This document shows, in pieces, positions 49,234 to 58,880 of a DNA stretch of 64,000 nucleotides. Each line of letters begins with the position of its first letter. The first letter of the stretch is position 1. The DNA comes from Acidimicrobiales bacterium. GTDB taxonomy: Bacteria > Actinomycetota > Acidimicrobiia > Acidimicrobiales > Aldehydirespiratoraceae. The notes beneath the pieces are model-generated. The model did not search any database and had not been told where the DNA came from. It saw only the letters and a program-made list of their open reading frames with translations. Made by a program: the position numbers and the translations under genes. The DNA is taken from NCBI GenBank assembly GCA_029263215.1, contig JAJCXY010000041.1:1-64000 (forward strand), read 5' to 3'.

Positions 49234-50115
49234 TCAGATCACCTCGAGCGCCTCGCCATCGAAAATCGGTGTGATTCCCTGTTCGACGCGGTCGGCTTCG
49301 AGAAGAGCGGCGGGTGGCATCTCACCATCGTGATTCGATGCCGCGTCGAGGATCGGCCCTAGAAGACGGGCATCGCTCGACGTGTTCAGAAACACCCGAG
49401 GATCGGCCAGCACGAACTCGACGCACCGCCGGAGCGCATCAGCATCGCCCACCGGTTCGTACCATGAGAAGTGGGGTTGCTGAGGATGGTCCCAACGCCG
49501 CCGGGCCACCGATTTGATGGTCTGGCGCGCCACACCGTTTACATCACACAATTCGTGGAGCATCGCTACGTCAGCTGCGTAGGGCTGGATCTTCGCGAGG
49601 CTGTGACTCCAAGGAAAGAGAACAGATGCAAACGGTGCCTCGGCGAGTGATCGCAGGTGCATCATGGCGATTCTCAGCCCGTGGCCGGTGATTCCGACAT
49701 GGCGGCACAGGCCTTCATCTCGAGCCTTGAACAAGGCCTCGACCGCGCCACCGGGGGAGAAGGCGGTGCGCCACTCGTCTTCCTCGACGAGGTTGTGAAG
49801 CTGGATCAGATCCACATGGCGTACCGCCATCCGCTCGAGGCTGCGCTCGAGCTCGGCCCGGGCATCGGACCCGGCGCGTTCGCCGGTCTTGGTGGCGAGG
49901 AAGTAGTCGCGGCGGTGCTCGCCGAGGAAATCGGCGAGGCGCAGCTCGGCCTCGCCGTAGGAGGCGGCCGTATCGATGTGGTTGATCTCGGATTCGTGGA
50001 CCGTTGCCAGGGTGCGATCGGCAGCCCCCTGGCTCATGGCACCGAGGGCGGCCGCACCGAAGATGATCCTGCTGCTCGAGTGTCCGGTGCTGCCGAACGG
50101 CATGGTTTCGATCAT
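49234..50115 (-). CDS. Aldo/keto reductase family protein
   Basis: MPFGSTGHSSSRIIFGAAALGAMSQ, HIDTAASYGEAELRLADFL, FLATKTGERA, VDLIQLHNL. Confidence 0.9.
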   Translation of the reverse strand: MIETMPFGSTGHSSSRIIFGAAALGAMSQGAADRTLATVHESEINHIDTAASYGEAELRLADFLGEHRRDYFLATKTGERAGSDARAELERSLERMAVRHVDLIQLHNLVEEDEWRTAFSPGGAVEALFKARDEGLCRHVGITGHGLRIAMMHLRSLAEAPFASVLFPWSHSLAKIQPYAADVAMLHELCDVNGVARQTIKSVARRRWDHPQQPHFSWYEPVGDADALRRCVEFVLADPRVFLNTSSDARLLGPILDAASNHDGEMPPAALLEADRVEQGITPIFDGEALEVI

Positions 50116-50723
50116 GAGTTTCCTAGCTTCGGGTTGCCGAGTAGGTCGAGAATATGCACCCGCAGCTCGGGAATGCCCGTCCCCTTGTCGGCGCTCACCC
50201 ACGCCACATCGGAGCGGGCGACATTGAGCCGGCTGATGAGTTCGTTACGACGTTTCTTGCTCTTGGATGGCCTGACCTTGTCGGCCTTGGTGGCCACGTA
50301 GCAGATTGGGCGTCCGAGCGAGGAGAGCCATTCGACGGTCTGGAGATCGAGTGCGGTGGGGCCCACCGCGCCGTCGATCAACAGGATTATCGAAACCAGG
50401 TTCTCGCGCTCCTCGATGTAGCCGTTGAGCATCGTGGCCCAGCGCCTCTGCTCGGCCTTGGGCACCTTGGCGAAGCCATAACCCGGCAGGTCCATGACCC
50501 AACGCCCTGAGCCTTCGGGCGCGAGCTCAAAGGCATTGAGTAGCTGGGTTGCCCCCGGGGTCTTTGAGGTGCGGGCGAGATTCTTGCGGCGGGCCAAGGC
50601 ATTGATGAGCGATGACTTGCCGACATTGGACCGCCCTACGAGGGCCACCTCCGCGTTGACATGAGGGAGGTCGTCGACATCGACGTAGGACCTTACGAAG
50701 GCGAGGGGAAGAGGGCCGGCCAC
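50112..50723 (-). CDS. engB: Ribosome biogenesis GTPase YihA/YsxC/EngB
   Basis: VALVGRSNVGKSSLINALARRKNLARTSKTPGATQLLNAF, WVMDLPGYGFAKV. Confidence 0.95.
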   Translation of the reverse strand: MAGPLPLAFVRSYVDVDDLPHVNAEVALVGRSNVGKSSLINALARRKNLARTSKTPGATQLLNAFELAPEGSGRWVMDLPGYGFAKVPKAEQRRWATMLNGYIEERENLVSIILLIDGAVGPTALDLQTVEWLSSLGRPICYVATKADKVRPSKSKKRRNELISRLNVARSDVAWVSADKGTGIPELRVHILDLLGNPKLGNS

Positions 50724-50760
50724 CCGTCGAGCGTAGGTCGGTGCGGTTGAAGTCTGGCGC

Positions 50761-51513
50761 TCAGAGCGCAGACCACCCGCCGTCGAAGTTCACCACCTGG
50801 CCGGTCATGAACGCACTGGTGCCGTCGAGGAACACCTTGGCCAAGGAGGCGAGCTCGTCGAGTTGGCCCATGCGGCCCATCGGAACCTGGGCTTCGAGCG
50901 TGCGGCGGGTATCGGCATCCTCGCCTCCCACCGCGTCCCAGTACTGGGGGAAGTCCATGTAGTTGGTGCCCGCGATGTTGAGCTGGACGCCGTAGGGCGC
51001 GAGCTCAGCGGCGATGTTGCGGATCATGTGGTTGGCCCCGGCGCGTAGCCCGGAGTACATCGGGGCACCGGGAGTGACCTTCGCTCCGCTGCTGCTGGTG
51101 AAGATAAGGATCTGCCCCGATTCCTGTTCGACCATCGGTTCACTGACTGCCTTGAGGAATTCGAAGGGTGCGTTCAGCAGACCCTTGGCCAGGGAGTCGA
51201 GGTGTTCGGACGTGGCCCGGCGCAGGAAGGAGCCGCGAATGATCGCTCCCGAGAACATCGAAGCCGCGTCGATGCGGCCGAACCGCTCCATCGCGGCATC
51301 AACCAGGGCGGCGTAGGTGGCGGGATCGTGTTCGGCGCCCAGACCCTCGACGGCCACCACAGTTGAGCCGAGCGCCTCGAGTTCGGTGACGAGGTCGGGT
51401 CGAGACCAGCCGAGTACCAGGTCGTGTTGGTCGGCCGCGAGAACGCGGGCGAGGTCGGGGCCGACGTAGCCGCCGGCCGGGGTGATCAGGGCCACGCGGC
51501 GGGGGTGGGTCAT
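50761..51513 (-). CDS. SDR-family oxidoreductase
   Basis: VALITPAGGYVGPDLARVLA, YSGLRAGANHMIRNIAAELAPYGVQLN; C-terminal VVNFDGGWSAL. Confidence 0.85.
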   Translation of the reverse strand: MTHPRRVALITPAGGYVGPDLARVLAADQHDLVLGWSRPDLVTELEALGSTVVAVEGLGAEHDPATYAALVDAAMERFGRIDAASMFSGAIIRGSFLRRATSEHLDSLAKGLLNAPFEFLKAVSEPMVEQESGQILIFTSSSGAKVTPGAPMYSGLRAGANHMIRNIAAELAPYGVQLNIAGTNYMDFPQYWDAVGGEDADTRRTLEAQVPMGRMGQLDELASLAKVFLDGTSAFMTGQVVNFDGGWSAL

Positions 51514-52214
51514 CCGTTGAGCTCCGTGAGTAGGTCGTCGAGACGTCGGGTCTGCTCGGCCAACGCCACCTCGAGCTGCTCGATTCGTGCTTCGAGGCCC
51601 GGCGCAGGGGCCGGCAGGGGGTTGGTGGCAGTGGGAGAGGTCGGTGCCGGCGGAGGCGGCGACGCTTCGGCCGCGAGCGGCGGCGATTCGGCCTGGGCAC
51701 CGCCGCGTGTGGGAGACCACAGCTGATCGATGCGAGGTTCGCGCTCGCCGGGCTGGCGCTCGAGGCGAACCACGAGGGGCTCGGACCGCGCCGCCAGAGC
51801 GTCGATGGCTTCGCTGACCCGCTCCGGGTCGCCCTCGGGTCCGCCGGCGTAGCGCTCTGTTCGAGTGGTGATTTCGTTGAGCGTCTGGGGGCCCCTCAAC
51901 AACAGCACCGCGATCACTGCAAGTTCGGAGCCATCGAGGCCGATCGCCTCATCGACTACATGGCGGTGCTTGGGCACGCGATGCCCGGCGCCGCTGAGGG
52001 TGCGGGCCAGGCCCCTTTGGCGCAGCTCGAGCATCTGGGCATCCACTTCGCGCTCACCGAGATCGAGCACAGGATCGCGGCTGGTGGCCTGATTGCAGGC
52101 TGCCATCAGGGCGTTGGTGCTCAAGGGATAGTTGTCGGGGGTGGTGGCACCCTTTTCGATCAGGGAGCCGATCACTCGAGCTTCCGCGGTGTTCAGCTGG
52201 TCTGCGATATCCAC
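51510..52214 (-). CDS. YceH/DUF480-family protein with C-terminal coiled-coil
   Basis: LNTAEARVIGSLIEKGATTPDNYPLSTNALMAACNQATSRDPV; SDR gene downstream overlaps by 4 nt. Confidence 0.9.
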   Translation of the reverse strand: MDIADQLNTAEARVIGSLIEKGATTPDNYPLSTNALMAACNQATSRDPVLDLGEREVDAQMLELRQRGLARTLSGAGHRVPKHRHVVDEAIGLDGSELAVIAVLLLRGPQTLNEITTRTERYAGGPEGDPERVSEAIDALAARSEPLVVRLERQPGEREPRIDQLWSPTRGGAQAESPPLAAEASPPPPAPTSPTATNPLPAPAPGLEARIEQLEVALAEQTRRLDDLLTELNG

Positions 52215-52272
52215 ACCGAGATCGTAGGCGGTGACGTGGTGACGGGGTGCATGTCGGGCAGAGTGGTGCCGC

Positions 52273-53574
52273 ATGTCGCGTAATCAGATCCTGCTCGTCG
52301 TCTCCCTCCTGATCGTCGCTTCGGTCGTGACCCTCGTGTTCACGTCGGGGTCCGGCGAAGACGCAGCATCAGGCGACGACCCCACCACCATCACAGCCAC
52401 GACCAGCACCACCGCGTCGACCACCAGCACAACCATCACGAGTACCACCAGCACCACTACGACGACCACCACCACGACCCTCCCGCCCGGCCGGGCCGAG
52501 ATGGATGCCCTGCTCTCCCAGATGTCGTTGGTCGACAAGGCCCGACAGCTGGTTGTGAGTGGCGCCTCGGGAGCCGACCCCGGCGTCACGATCGAGGACG
52601 CGGTCGGAACCCTTTGTGTGGGCGGAGTGTTCGTGAGCAAGAACGTCGAGAACTGGTCCCCGGCAGCCGACCTTGCAGCGGCAACGGCGGCGATAGCAAT
52701 CATCAGCGAACGCGCCGAGAGCTGTGTGATCCGGCCCTTCATCACCACTGATGCAGAGGCGGGCACGCTGGTGCTGAAAGTGCCGGTGAGTCCTCTTCCC
52801 AGCCCGTCGACGCTGGAGGCCAACCATGTCGCTGATCCCGGCACGACCAGCGAGGGGTTGGCGGAGGCCGCGGTTGCGTTCGCGACCGAGCTTGCGGGCG
52901 CCGGTGTGCACGTCAACCTCGGGGTGATCGCCGACGTCGATCTCGGCGACAACTACTACATGGCCCGTCAGGGCCGCTCCTTCGGCGGCGACCCGGCCAC
53001 GGTTGCCGCGATCACCGACGCGATCGTGGAGGGGCACTGTCGATCCGGGGTCGCGGCCACCCTGAAGCACTTCCCCAACCAGGGCAGCACGGTCGAAGAT
53101 CCTCACCGGCTCGACTCGGTCTCGGTGAACGACGCCGACGCGTGGGCCGGGGCGGGTCGGGTGCCCTACGTCGACACCCGTTCACCCCTGGTGATGACCG
53201 GCCACATCCGCTACGCCGAGGTCGATGAGGGCCTACCCGCCAGCATCTCTCACGAGATCACCAGCGGCTGGCTACGCGACGGGCTGGGTTATGAGGGTGT
53301 GGTGATCACCGACGACCTGCACGGGATGAGGGGGATCACCGAGGAATTGGGGTCCACCGCTCGCGGTGCCGCGGCGATCGCGGCTGGTGCCGACCTGGCG
53401 CTCTACGTGAGTGCTGTCGATCTGGCCGGGGTGATCGACGCGATCGTGGCCCGCGCGGAAACAGAGCCCGCCTTCGCGGCCCAGGTGGATGCGAGCGTGG
53501 AACGCGTCGTGCGGCTCAAAGCTGCTCTCGGTCTGGTGGACGGCCTCGACCCGGCCTGGTTCAGCCTCTGCTGA
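52273..53574 (+). CDS. Glycoside hydrolase family 3 (NagZ-like) secreted/anchored protein
   Basis: N-terminal TM, Thr/Ser linker, then LKHFPNQGSTVEDPHRLDSVSV and YEGVVITDDLHGMRGI (GH3 nucleophile region). Confidence 0.85.
   Translation: MSRNQILLVVSLLIVASVVTLVFTSGSGEDAASGDDPTTITATTSTTASTTSTTITSTTSTTTTTTTTTLPPGRAEMDALLSQMSLVDKARQLVVSGASGADPGVTIEDAVGTLCVGGVFVSKNVENWSPAADLAAATAAIAIISERAESCVIRPFITTDAEAGTLVLKVPVSPLPSPSTLEANHVADPGTTSEGLAEAAVAFATELAGAGVHVNLGVIADVDLGDNYYMARQGRSFGGDPATVAAITDAIVEGHCRSGVAATLKHFPNQGSTVEDPHRLDSVSVNDADAWAGAGRVPYVDTRSPLVMTGHIRYAEVDEGLPASISHEITSGWLRDGLGYEGVVITDDLHGMRGITEELGSTARGAAAIAAGADLALYVSAVDLAGVIDAIVARAETEPAFAAQVDASVERVVRLKAALGLVDGLDPAWFSLC
52380..52485 (+). repeat. Low-complexity ACC/ACG (Thr) codon tract within GH3 gene
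   Basis: Encodes TTITATTSTTASTTSTTITSTTSTTTTTTTTT. Confidence 0.9.
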
Positions 53575-53592
53575 GGCGGCCGGTGACGGCGT

Positions 53593-55611
53593 TCAGTCCC
53601 ACAGAGCGCTGAGAGCGAGGTCGACCTCGTCGGCTACTCCGACCGATCCGACCAGCGTGAGGTCGGGATCGAGCTGGGGTTCGATCCCAGCGGATGGCTC
53701 GTGGAACAACTCCCGCACGGGCTCGATGAAACGACTGATCTGGGCATAGACATGCTTGTCGTCGGTGGCATATCGATTGACGTGGTAGCGCAAGGGGAAG
53801 TTGACGGTGAGCTCATCCTTGGCCCTGGTGAGTGCCACATACATCAGCCTCAGCTCCTCGGCGAGGCCGGCATCGTCGCCCAGAGCCATCTCCGAGGGCA
53901 GGTTGCCGTCGGCTGCGTGGAGGAGATGCACCGATCGCCATTCGAGCCCCTTGGCCGAGTGGATCGTGGAAAGGGTGAGCCAGTCGTCGTCGAGATGAGG
54001 GGGACCGGCCTGGTCGCTGGTGCGGCTGGGAGGATCGAGGGTGAGTTCGGTGAGGAACCGGCTGCGACTCCAATAGGCGGCCGCGCCCGCCGCGAGCTGG
54101 TCGATGTCGGCCAGGCGAGCGGCTGCATTGTCGTAGCGGCCGGGAAACACGAGAGCACAGAACTGCTTGAGCCGATCGACCTGTTGGGCGGGCAATACCT
54201 GAGCATCGAGACAGTGACCGAGGGCGGCCCTCAGTTCGGAGGCCTGGGTTTCGGCCGCAGTTGGCATCTTGCCCGCACCGTCGATGAACCGGGCGAGCGA
54301 ATCGTCGGCCTGTCGATCGATACCGAGCTCATCGGAGAGACGGCGCACCGTTGCCGGACCCACGCCTTCGAGGGTGGCAAGGATTCGATGCCATGCGAGC
54401 TGATCGGCAGGATTGTCGAGCAGGCGAAGGAGAGCCAGGAGGTCCTTCACATGCCCCGACTCGAGGTACTTGAGCCCGCCGTATTTCACATAAGGGATAT
54501 CTCGGCGGGTGAGCTCGAGCTCGAGACCATCGGCGTGGTGCCCGGCGCGGAAGAGAACGGCCTGATCGCGCAGATCGAGGCCCCGCTCGCGGGCATCGAG
54601 AATCGACTCACAGACCGAGCGGCTCTGAGCACCCTCGTCGTGATGGGTACGAAGGATGGGGGTGAGGCCATCGGCACGGTCGGACCAGAGTTGCTTGTCG
54701 AAATGGTCGGCGGACTGGCCGAGCACAGCATTGGCCACCGCCAGGATCGGCATCGTGGAGCGGTAGTTCTGTTGGAGGGTGATGCGGGTGGCGCCCGGAA
54801 AGTGGTCGCTGAAGTTCCACATGTTGGCCACGGTGGCCGCGCGGAACGCGTAGATCGCCTGGGCATCGTCGCCCACCGCGCACAGGTCGGTGTCGGGACG
54901 ACACATCCCCCGCACGATGTCGGCCTGGACCGGATTGGTGTCTTGGTATTCGTCGATAAGGACATGATCGAAGAGGTCGCGTAGGGCCCCTCCCACTGTG
55001 CTCGCCGTGAGACCGCGCCAGAACAACAACATGTCGTCGTAGTCGAGAACATTGTTGGCCCGCTTACGCGAGGTGTAGGCGGTGAAGATCGTGCGGAGGT
55101 CGTCGCCGTGGTCGGCACACCAGGGGTAGTCGGTCTCCAGTACGTCGGCGAGCTTGGCCTGACTGCTCACCATGCGGGAGTAGATCCCTGCCACGGTCTC
55201 CTTGCGAGGGAACCGCCTACCGCGCTCGCCGAATCCTTCTTCGGTGCGCACCATCCCCATGAGGTCGGTGGCATCGCCCTGGTCGAGCACGGTGAAGCCC
55301 GGCGACAGCCCGGCGTTTTGGCCGAAGTTTCGCAGGATCCGATTTGCAGTGGAATGGAAGGTGCCACCCCAGACCTGACTCGCCGACCGATCCGATCCCA
55401 CCGCGGCCACCCGCCCGAGCATCTCGGCGGCAGCTCTACGCGTGAACGTGAGCAGCAAGACCCGGTTTGGGTCGGCACCGTCGTCGAGGATGCGCGCTAC
55501 CCGCGCCGCCAGGGTCTTGGTCTTGCCGGTACCTGCGCCGGCGACGATGAGCAGGGGCGAACCGGAGTGGTCGACGGCCGCGGCTTGTTGGTGGTTGAGC
55601 GAATCGAACAT
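53593..55611 (-). CDS. UvrD/PcrA-type superfamily I DNA helicase
   Basis: LNHQQAAAVDHSGSPLLIVAGAGTGKTKTLAARVARIL, LIDEYQDTNPVQADIVRGM, VGDDAQAIYAFRAA, LSTIHSAKGLEWRSVHL. Confidence 0.94.
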   Translation of the reverse strand: MFDSLNHQQAAAVDHSGSPLLIVAGAGTGKTKTLAARVARILDDGADPNRVLLLTFTRRAAAEMLGRVAAVGSDRSASQVWGGTFHSTANRILRNFGQNAGLSPGFTVLDQGDATDLMGMVRTEEGFGERGRRFPRKETVAGIYSRMVSSQAKLADVLETDYPWCADHGDDLRTIFTAYTSRKRANNVLDYDDMLLFWRGLTASTVGGALRDLFDHVLIDEYQDTNPVQADIVRGMCRPDTDLCAVGDDAQAIYAFRAATVANMWNFSDHFPGATRITLQQNYRSTMPILAVANAVLGQSADHFDKQLWSDRADGLTPILRTHHDEGAQSRSVCESILDARERGLDLRDQAVLFRAGHHADGLELELTRRDIPYVKYGGLKYLESGHVKDLLALLRLLDNPADQLAWHRILATLEGVGPATVRRLSDELGIDRQADDSLARFIDGAGKMPTAAETQASELRAALGHCLDAQVLPAQQVDRLKQFCALVFPGRYDNAAARLADIDQLAAGAAAYWSRSRFLTELTLDPPSRTSDQAGPPHLDDDWLTLSTIHSAKGLEWRSVHLLHAADGNLPSEMALGDDAGLAEELRLMYVALTRAKDELTVNFPLRYHVNRYATDDKHVYAQISRFIEPVRELFHEPSAGIEPQLDPDLTLVGSVGVADEVDLALSALWD

Positions 55612-55671
55612 GTGTTCGAGAGTGTAGAACGCCTGTTCGGTCGAGTCACGGTGTTGTGCGATGATCCTCCG

Positions 55672-56127
55672 ATGGCCGTCATCGAAACATTCCGATCCCT
55701 GCTCGCCTCCGACACCGGACTGGCAACGGTCACCACCCTGAGAGCCGACGGCGGACCCCTCTCATCGGTGATCAACACCGGCGTGATCTCCCACCCTGCA
55801 TCGGGCGAGACGGTGGTGGCGTTCGTCGCACGCGGCGATGCAGCCCGGCTCGGTCATCTCCGGCGCGATCCCCGCATCAACGTCCTCGTCCGCCGCGAAT
55901 GGCAGTGGGCAGCGATCGAGGGCATCGCCCACCTCTTCGGACCCGACGACGCCGACCCGGCCCTCGAAGCCGGTGGCGGCTATCAGGCTCTCGCCCGCGA
56001 AATATTTCGTGCCGCCGGAGGGCACCACGACAACTGGGACGAATACGACCGGGTGATGCTCGACGAGCGCCGATGCTGTGTCCTCATCGACATCCATCGG
56101 GCCTATTCCAACCCTGGTTCCGCCTAG
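55672..56127 (+). CDS. PPOX-class (pyridoxamine-phosphate-oxidase-like) F420/flavin oxidoreductase
   Basis: LATVTTLRADGGPLSSVINTGVI, VAFVARGDAARLGHLRRDPRINVLV. Confidence 0.88.
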   Translation: MAVIETFRSLLASDTGLATVTTLRADGGPLSSVINTGVISHPASGETVVAFVARGDAARLGHLRRDPRINVLVRREWQWAAIEGIAHLFGPDDADPALEAGGGYQALAREIFRAAGGHHDNWDEYDRVMLDERRCCVLIDIHRAYSNPGSA

Positions 56128-56160
56128 CCCCGTAGGAAGAAGGTTCCGGGTCGTGGCACG

Positions 56161-57879
56161 ATGGGAGGCATGGATACCGAACGGCTCATCAGCTACATCC
56201 GTGATTCGGTGATCGGGAGCGACGATGTGGTCGAGGGCCCCTTCGGCCCCAAGCCGGTGATCTACGCCGACTACACCGCTTCGGGTCGTTCTCTGGGGTT
56301 CATCGAAGACTTCATCCGAGGTGTCGTCGTTCCCCTCTACGCCAACACCCACACCGAATCATCCGGCACCGGCCTTCAAACCACCCGGTTCCGCGAGGAG
56401 GCCCGCCAGCTGGTGGCCGACTGTGTCGGTGCCGGCGACGAGCACGCGGTCGTGTTCTGCGGTAGCGGAGCGACTTACGCGATCGACAAGTTGATCGGTG
56501 TGCTGGGACTACGGATCCCGTCGGCCCTCGAGGATCGTCACCATCTGAGCGAGCACATTCCCGCTGAAGATCGCCCCGTGGTGTTCATCGGACCCTACGA
56601 GCATCACTCCAACGAGATCCCCTGGAGGGAGTCAGTGGCCGATGTGGTCACGATCCATGAGGATTCCGACGGCCACATATGCCTCGAGCACCTGGAGCGG
56701 GAACTCGTCGCCCATGCCGACCGAACGATGCTGATCGGCTCGTTCTCCGCGGCCTCCAACGTGACCGGCATCCTCACCGACACCACAGCCGTCTCTTCGT
56801 TGCTGCACGCCCACGGCGCCCTCTCGTTCTGGGACTTCGCCGCGGCTGCCCCATATGTCACGATCGAGATGGGATCGGCCGACGATGGAAATCTCGCCTA
56901 CAAGGACGCGATCTTCATCTCCCCGCACAAGCTGATCGGTGGTCCGGGCACGCCCGGCGTTCTCGCGGCACGGCGCGAACTCTTCGCCAACCGGGTGCCG
57001 GCGACGCCCGGTGGAGGCACCGTGAGGTTCGTCAACCCCACCGAACACGACTACCTCGACGGGATCGAACACCGTGAGGAGGGCGGCACACCGGCGATAA
57101 TCGAGTCGATCCGGGCGGGTCTGGTCTTCCAACTGAAAGAGCAGGTGGGCATCCCCGAGATCGAACGTCGTGAGCACGATTTCGTGGCCCGCGCAATCGA
57201 GTCGTGGGACGCCAACGCCGGCATCGACATCCTCGGCAGCCACGACGCCGACCGCTTGTCGATCGTGTCGTTTGTGATCCGTCACGGTGAGGGCCATCTA
57301 CACCACAACTTCGTGGTGGCCGTGCTCAACGATGTGTTCGGGATCCAGTCGCGAGGTGGGTGTTCGTGCGCAGGACCCTATGGCCACCGCCTCCTAGGCA
57401 TCGACCTCGAGCAGTCGCATGAGTTCGAGCGGGAGATCACCCGCGGTTGTGAGGGGATCAAGCCCGGCTGGGTGAGGCTGAGCTTCAACTACTTCATCGA
57501 TGAGGCCACCTTCGAGTATCTGCTGGAGGCCGTACATCTCGTGGCCACCGAGGGCTACAAACTGCTGCCCTTCTATCGTTTCGAGCCTTCCACGGGCTTG
57601 TGGCGTCATCATCAGAAACGGGCTGCCCCGCCGATGAGCCTGTTCGACATCTCCTATGAGTCGGGCGAGATGGAGTACGAGATACGCCGCCAGAGTGGCT
57701 CACGCGCTGGCCTGCGCCGATATCTCGATGAGGCTCGCTGGCTCTGCACCGACGCCGAATTGAATCCGCCCGACCCGCTAGGGCTTCCCGAGACCACCGG
57801 CGACTTCGAACATTTGCGCTGGTTCCCGTACCCCGACGAGGTGCAGGCCGCGATCAAGAAGACCGCAGCCGGGGCCTGA
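56161..57879 (+). CDS. Class-V aminotransferase-fold PLP enzyme (cysteine desulfurase-like) with C-terminal extension
   Basis: YADYTASGRSLGFIE, FCGSGATYAIDKLIG, PLP-Lys motif ISPHKLIGGPGTPGVL, RGGCSCAGPYGHRLL. Confidence 0.88.
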   Translation: MGGMDTERLISYIRDSVIGSDDVVEGPFGPKPVIYADYTASGRSLGFIEDFIRGVVVPLYANTHTESSGTGLQTTRFREEARQLVADCVGAGDEHAVVFCGSGATYAIDKLIGVLGLRIPSALEDRHHLSEHIPAEDRPVVFIGPYEHHSNEIPWRESVADVVTIHEDSDGHICLEHLERELVAHADRTMLIGSFSAASNVTGILTDTTAVSSLLHAHGALSFWDFAAAAPYVTIEMGSADDGNLAYKDAIFISPHKLIGGPGTPGVLAARRELFANRVPATPGGGTVRFVNPTEHDYLDGIEHREEGGTPAIIESIRAGLVFQLKEQVGIPEIERREHDFVARAIESWDANAGIDILGSHDADRLSIVSFVIRHGEGHLHHNFVVAVLNDVFGIQSRGGCSCAGPYGHRLLGIDLEQSHEFEREITRGCEGIKPGWVRLSFNYFIDEATFEYLLEAVHLVATEGYKLLPFYRFEPSTGLWRHHQKRAAPPMSLFDISYESGEMEYEIRRQSGSRAGLRRYLDEARWLCTDAELNPPDPLGLPETTGDFEHLRWFPYPDEVQAAIKKTAAGA

Positions 57880-57948
57880 ATCAGCCGGTATCGGGAGTCG
57901 GCGGAGGGGCTCGGGAATAGAGCCCGCGTGGGCCTTGTTGAATCCGCC

Positions 57949-58344
57949 ATGTCCACTATTCCTGAAACCCATGCCGACCTACTCAACAAGCTCGTCTTCT
58001 GGCACATCGCCTCGAACGGCCCGAGTGGCGAGCCCCAGTCATCCCCTGTCTGGGGCGACTGGGACGGCGAGTACTTCAAGTTCTCCCTCACCAAGGGACG
58101 CCAGAAGTTTCGGAACCTCGAAGCCAGCCCCGAAATCGCCCTTTCCGGTATCGATCCCGACAACTCCTACCGCTACCTCGAGTTGAGGGGCAGGGTGGAG
58201 CGCGTCGACCCCGACCCCACCAACGCCTTCATCGACTCCATGGCCAAGAAGTATCTCGATGTCGACGCCTACCCCTTCCACCAACCCGGCGACGAGCGAG
58301 TCGTGATCGTGGTGAGGCCGGAGCACGCCACGTCGATGGGCTGA
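57949..58344 (+). CDS. PPOX-class F420/flavin-dependent oxidoreductase
   Basis: LLNKLVFWHIASNGPSGEPQSSPVWGDWDGEYFKFSLTKGRQKFRNLEASPEIALS. Confidence 0.9.
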   Translation: MSTIPETHADLLNKLVFWHIASNGPSGEPQSSPVWGDWDGEYFKFSLTKGRQKFRNLEASPEIALSGIDPDNSYRYLELRGRVERVDPDPTNAFIDSMAKKYLDVDAYPFHQPGDERVVIVVRPEHATSMG

Positions 58345-58358
58345 GCCTGTGCCTCTCG

Positions 58359-58785
58359 TCAGCCGACGGCCGGTGTTTGGGGGCCGCACTCGTGGATCGT
58401 GAGCGAGCCGGTGATCGCGGTGGAGTTGGATCGAGCGTCGGTGGCTGTGACCGTGATCGCCACGGTGACTTCGCCTCCCGGGGGCGCGGTTCCGGCGTCC
58501 GGGGCAACGACACCGGAGGTCCGCTCTCGTCGTCGACGCGAACCGTGCCTTTGGCGACATCGACGATGAATCCCGGGTCGCCGGTTATCGCCGCGCTCCA
58601 GGAGATCGACCGGTTGGTACATCGTTCGACGGAAAGACCGCCGGCCAGGCCACGACGCCGGCGGTGGTGACCACCGTGAGCACCACCGAAGCGGCCACTG
58701 TGGCCACCGCTGAGCCTGCGATGCTGCTCCTGGGCGAGGCTGTGGCGGCTGACGAACCGACCGCGGCACTTCACCTCATCGGAAA
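58359..58785 (-). pseudogene. Frame-disrupted membrane/exported protein gene
   Basis: Minus-strand coding-like sequence is spread over three frames: AAVGSSAATASPRSSIAGSAVATVAASVVLTVVTTAGVVAWPAVFPSN (TM-like), then RCTNRSISWSAAITGDPGFIVDVAKGTVRVDDESG, then SGVVAPDAGTAPPGGEVTVAITVTATDARSNSTAITGSLTIHECGPQTPAVG*. Confidence 0.5.
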
Positions 58786-58880
58786 TCTGGTCTTGTCCCC
58801 GAGGGCTCCGTGGACAACACTCCCTGGATGTTCTGACCCCGATCCGGGCGAGAACAACCAGACCGAGAGCTGCCAGGACC

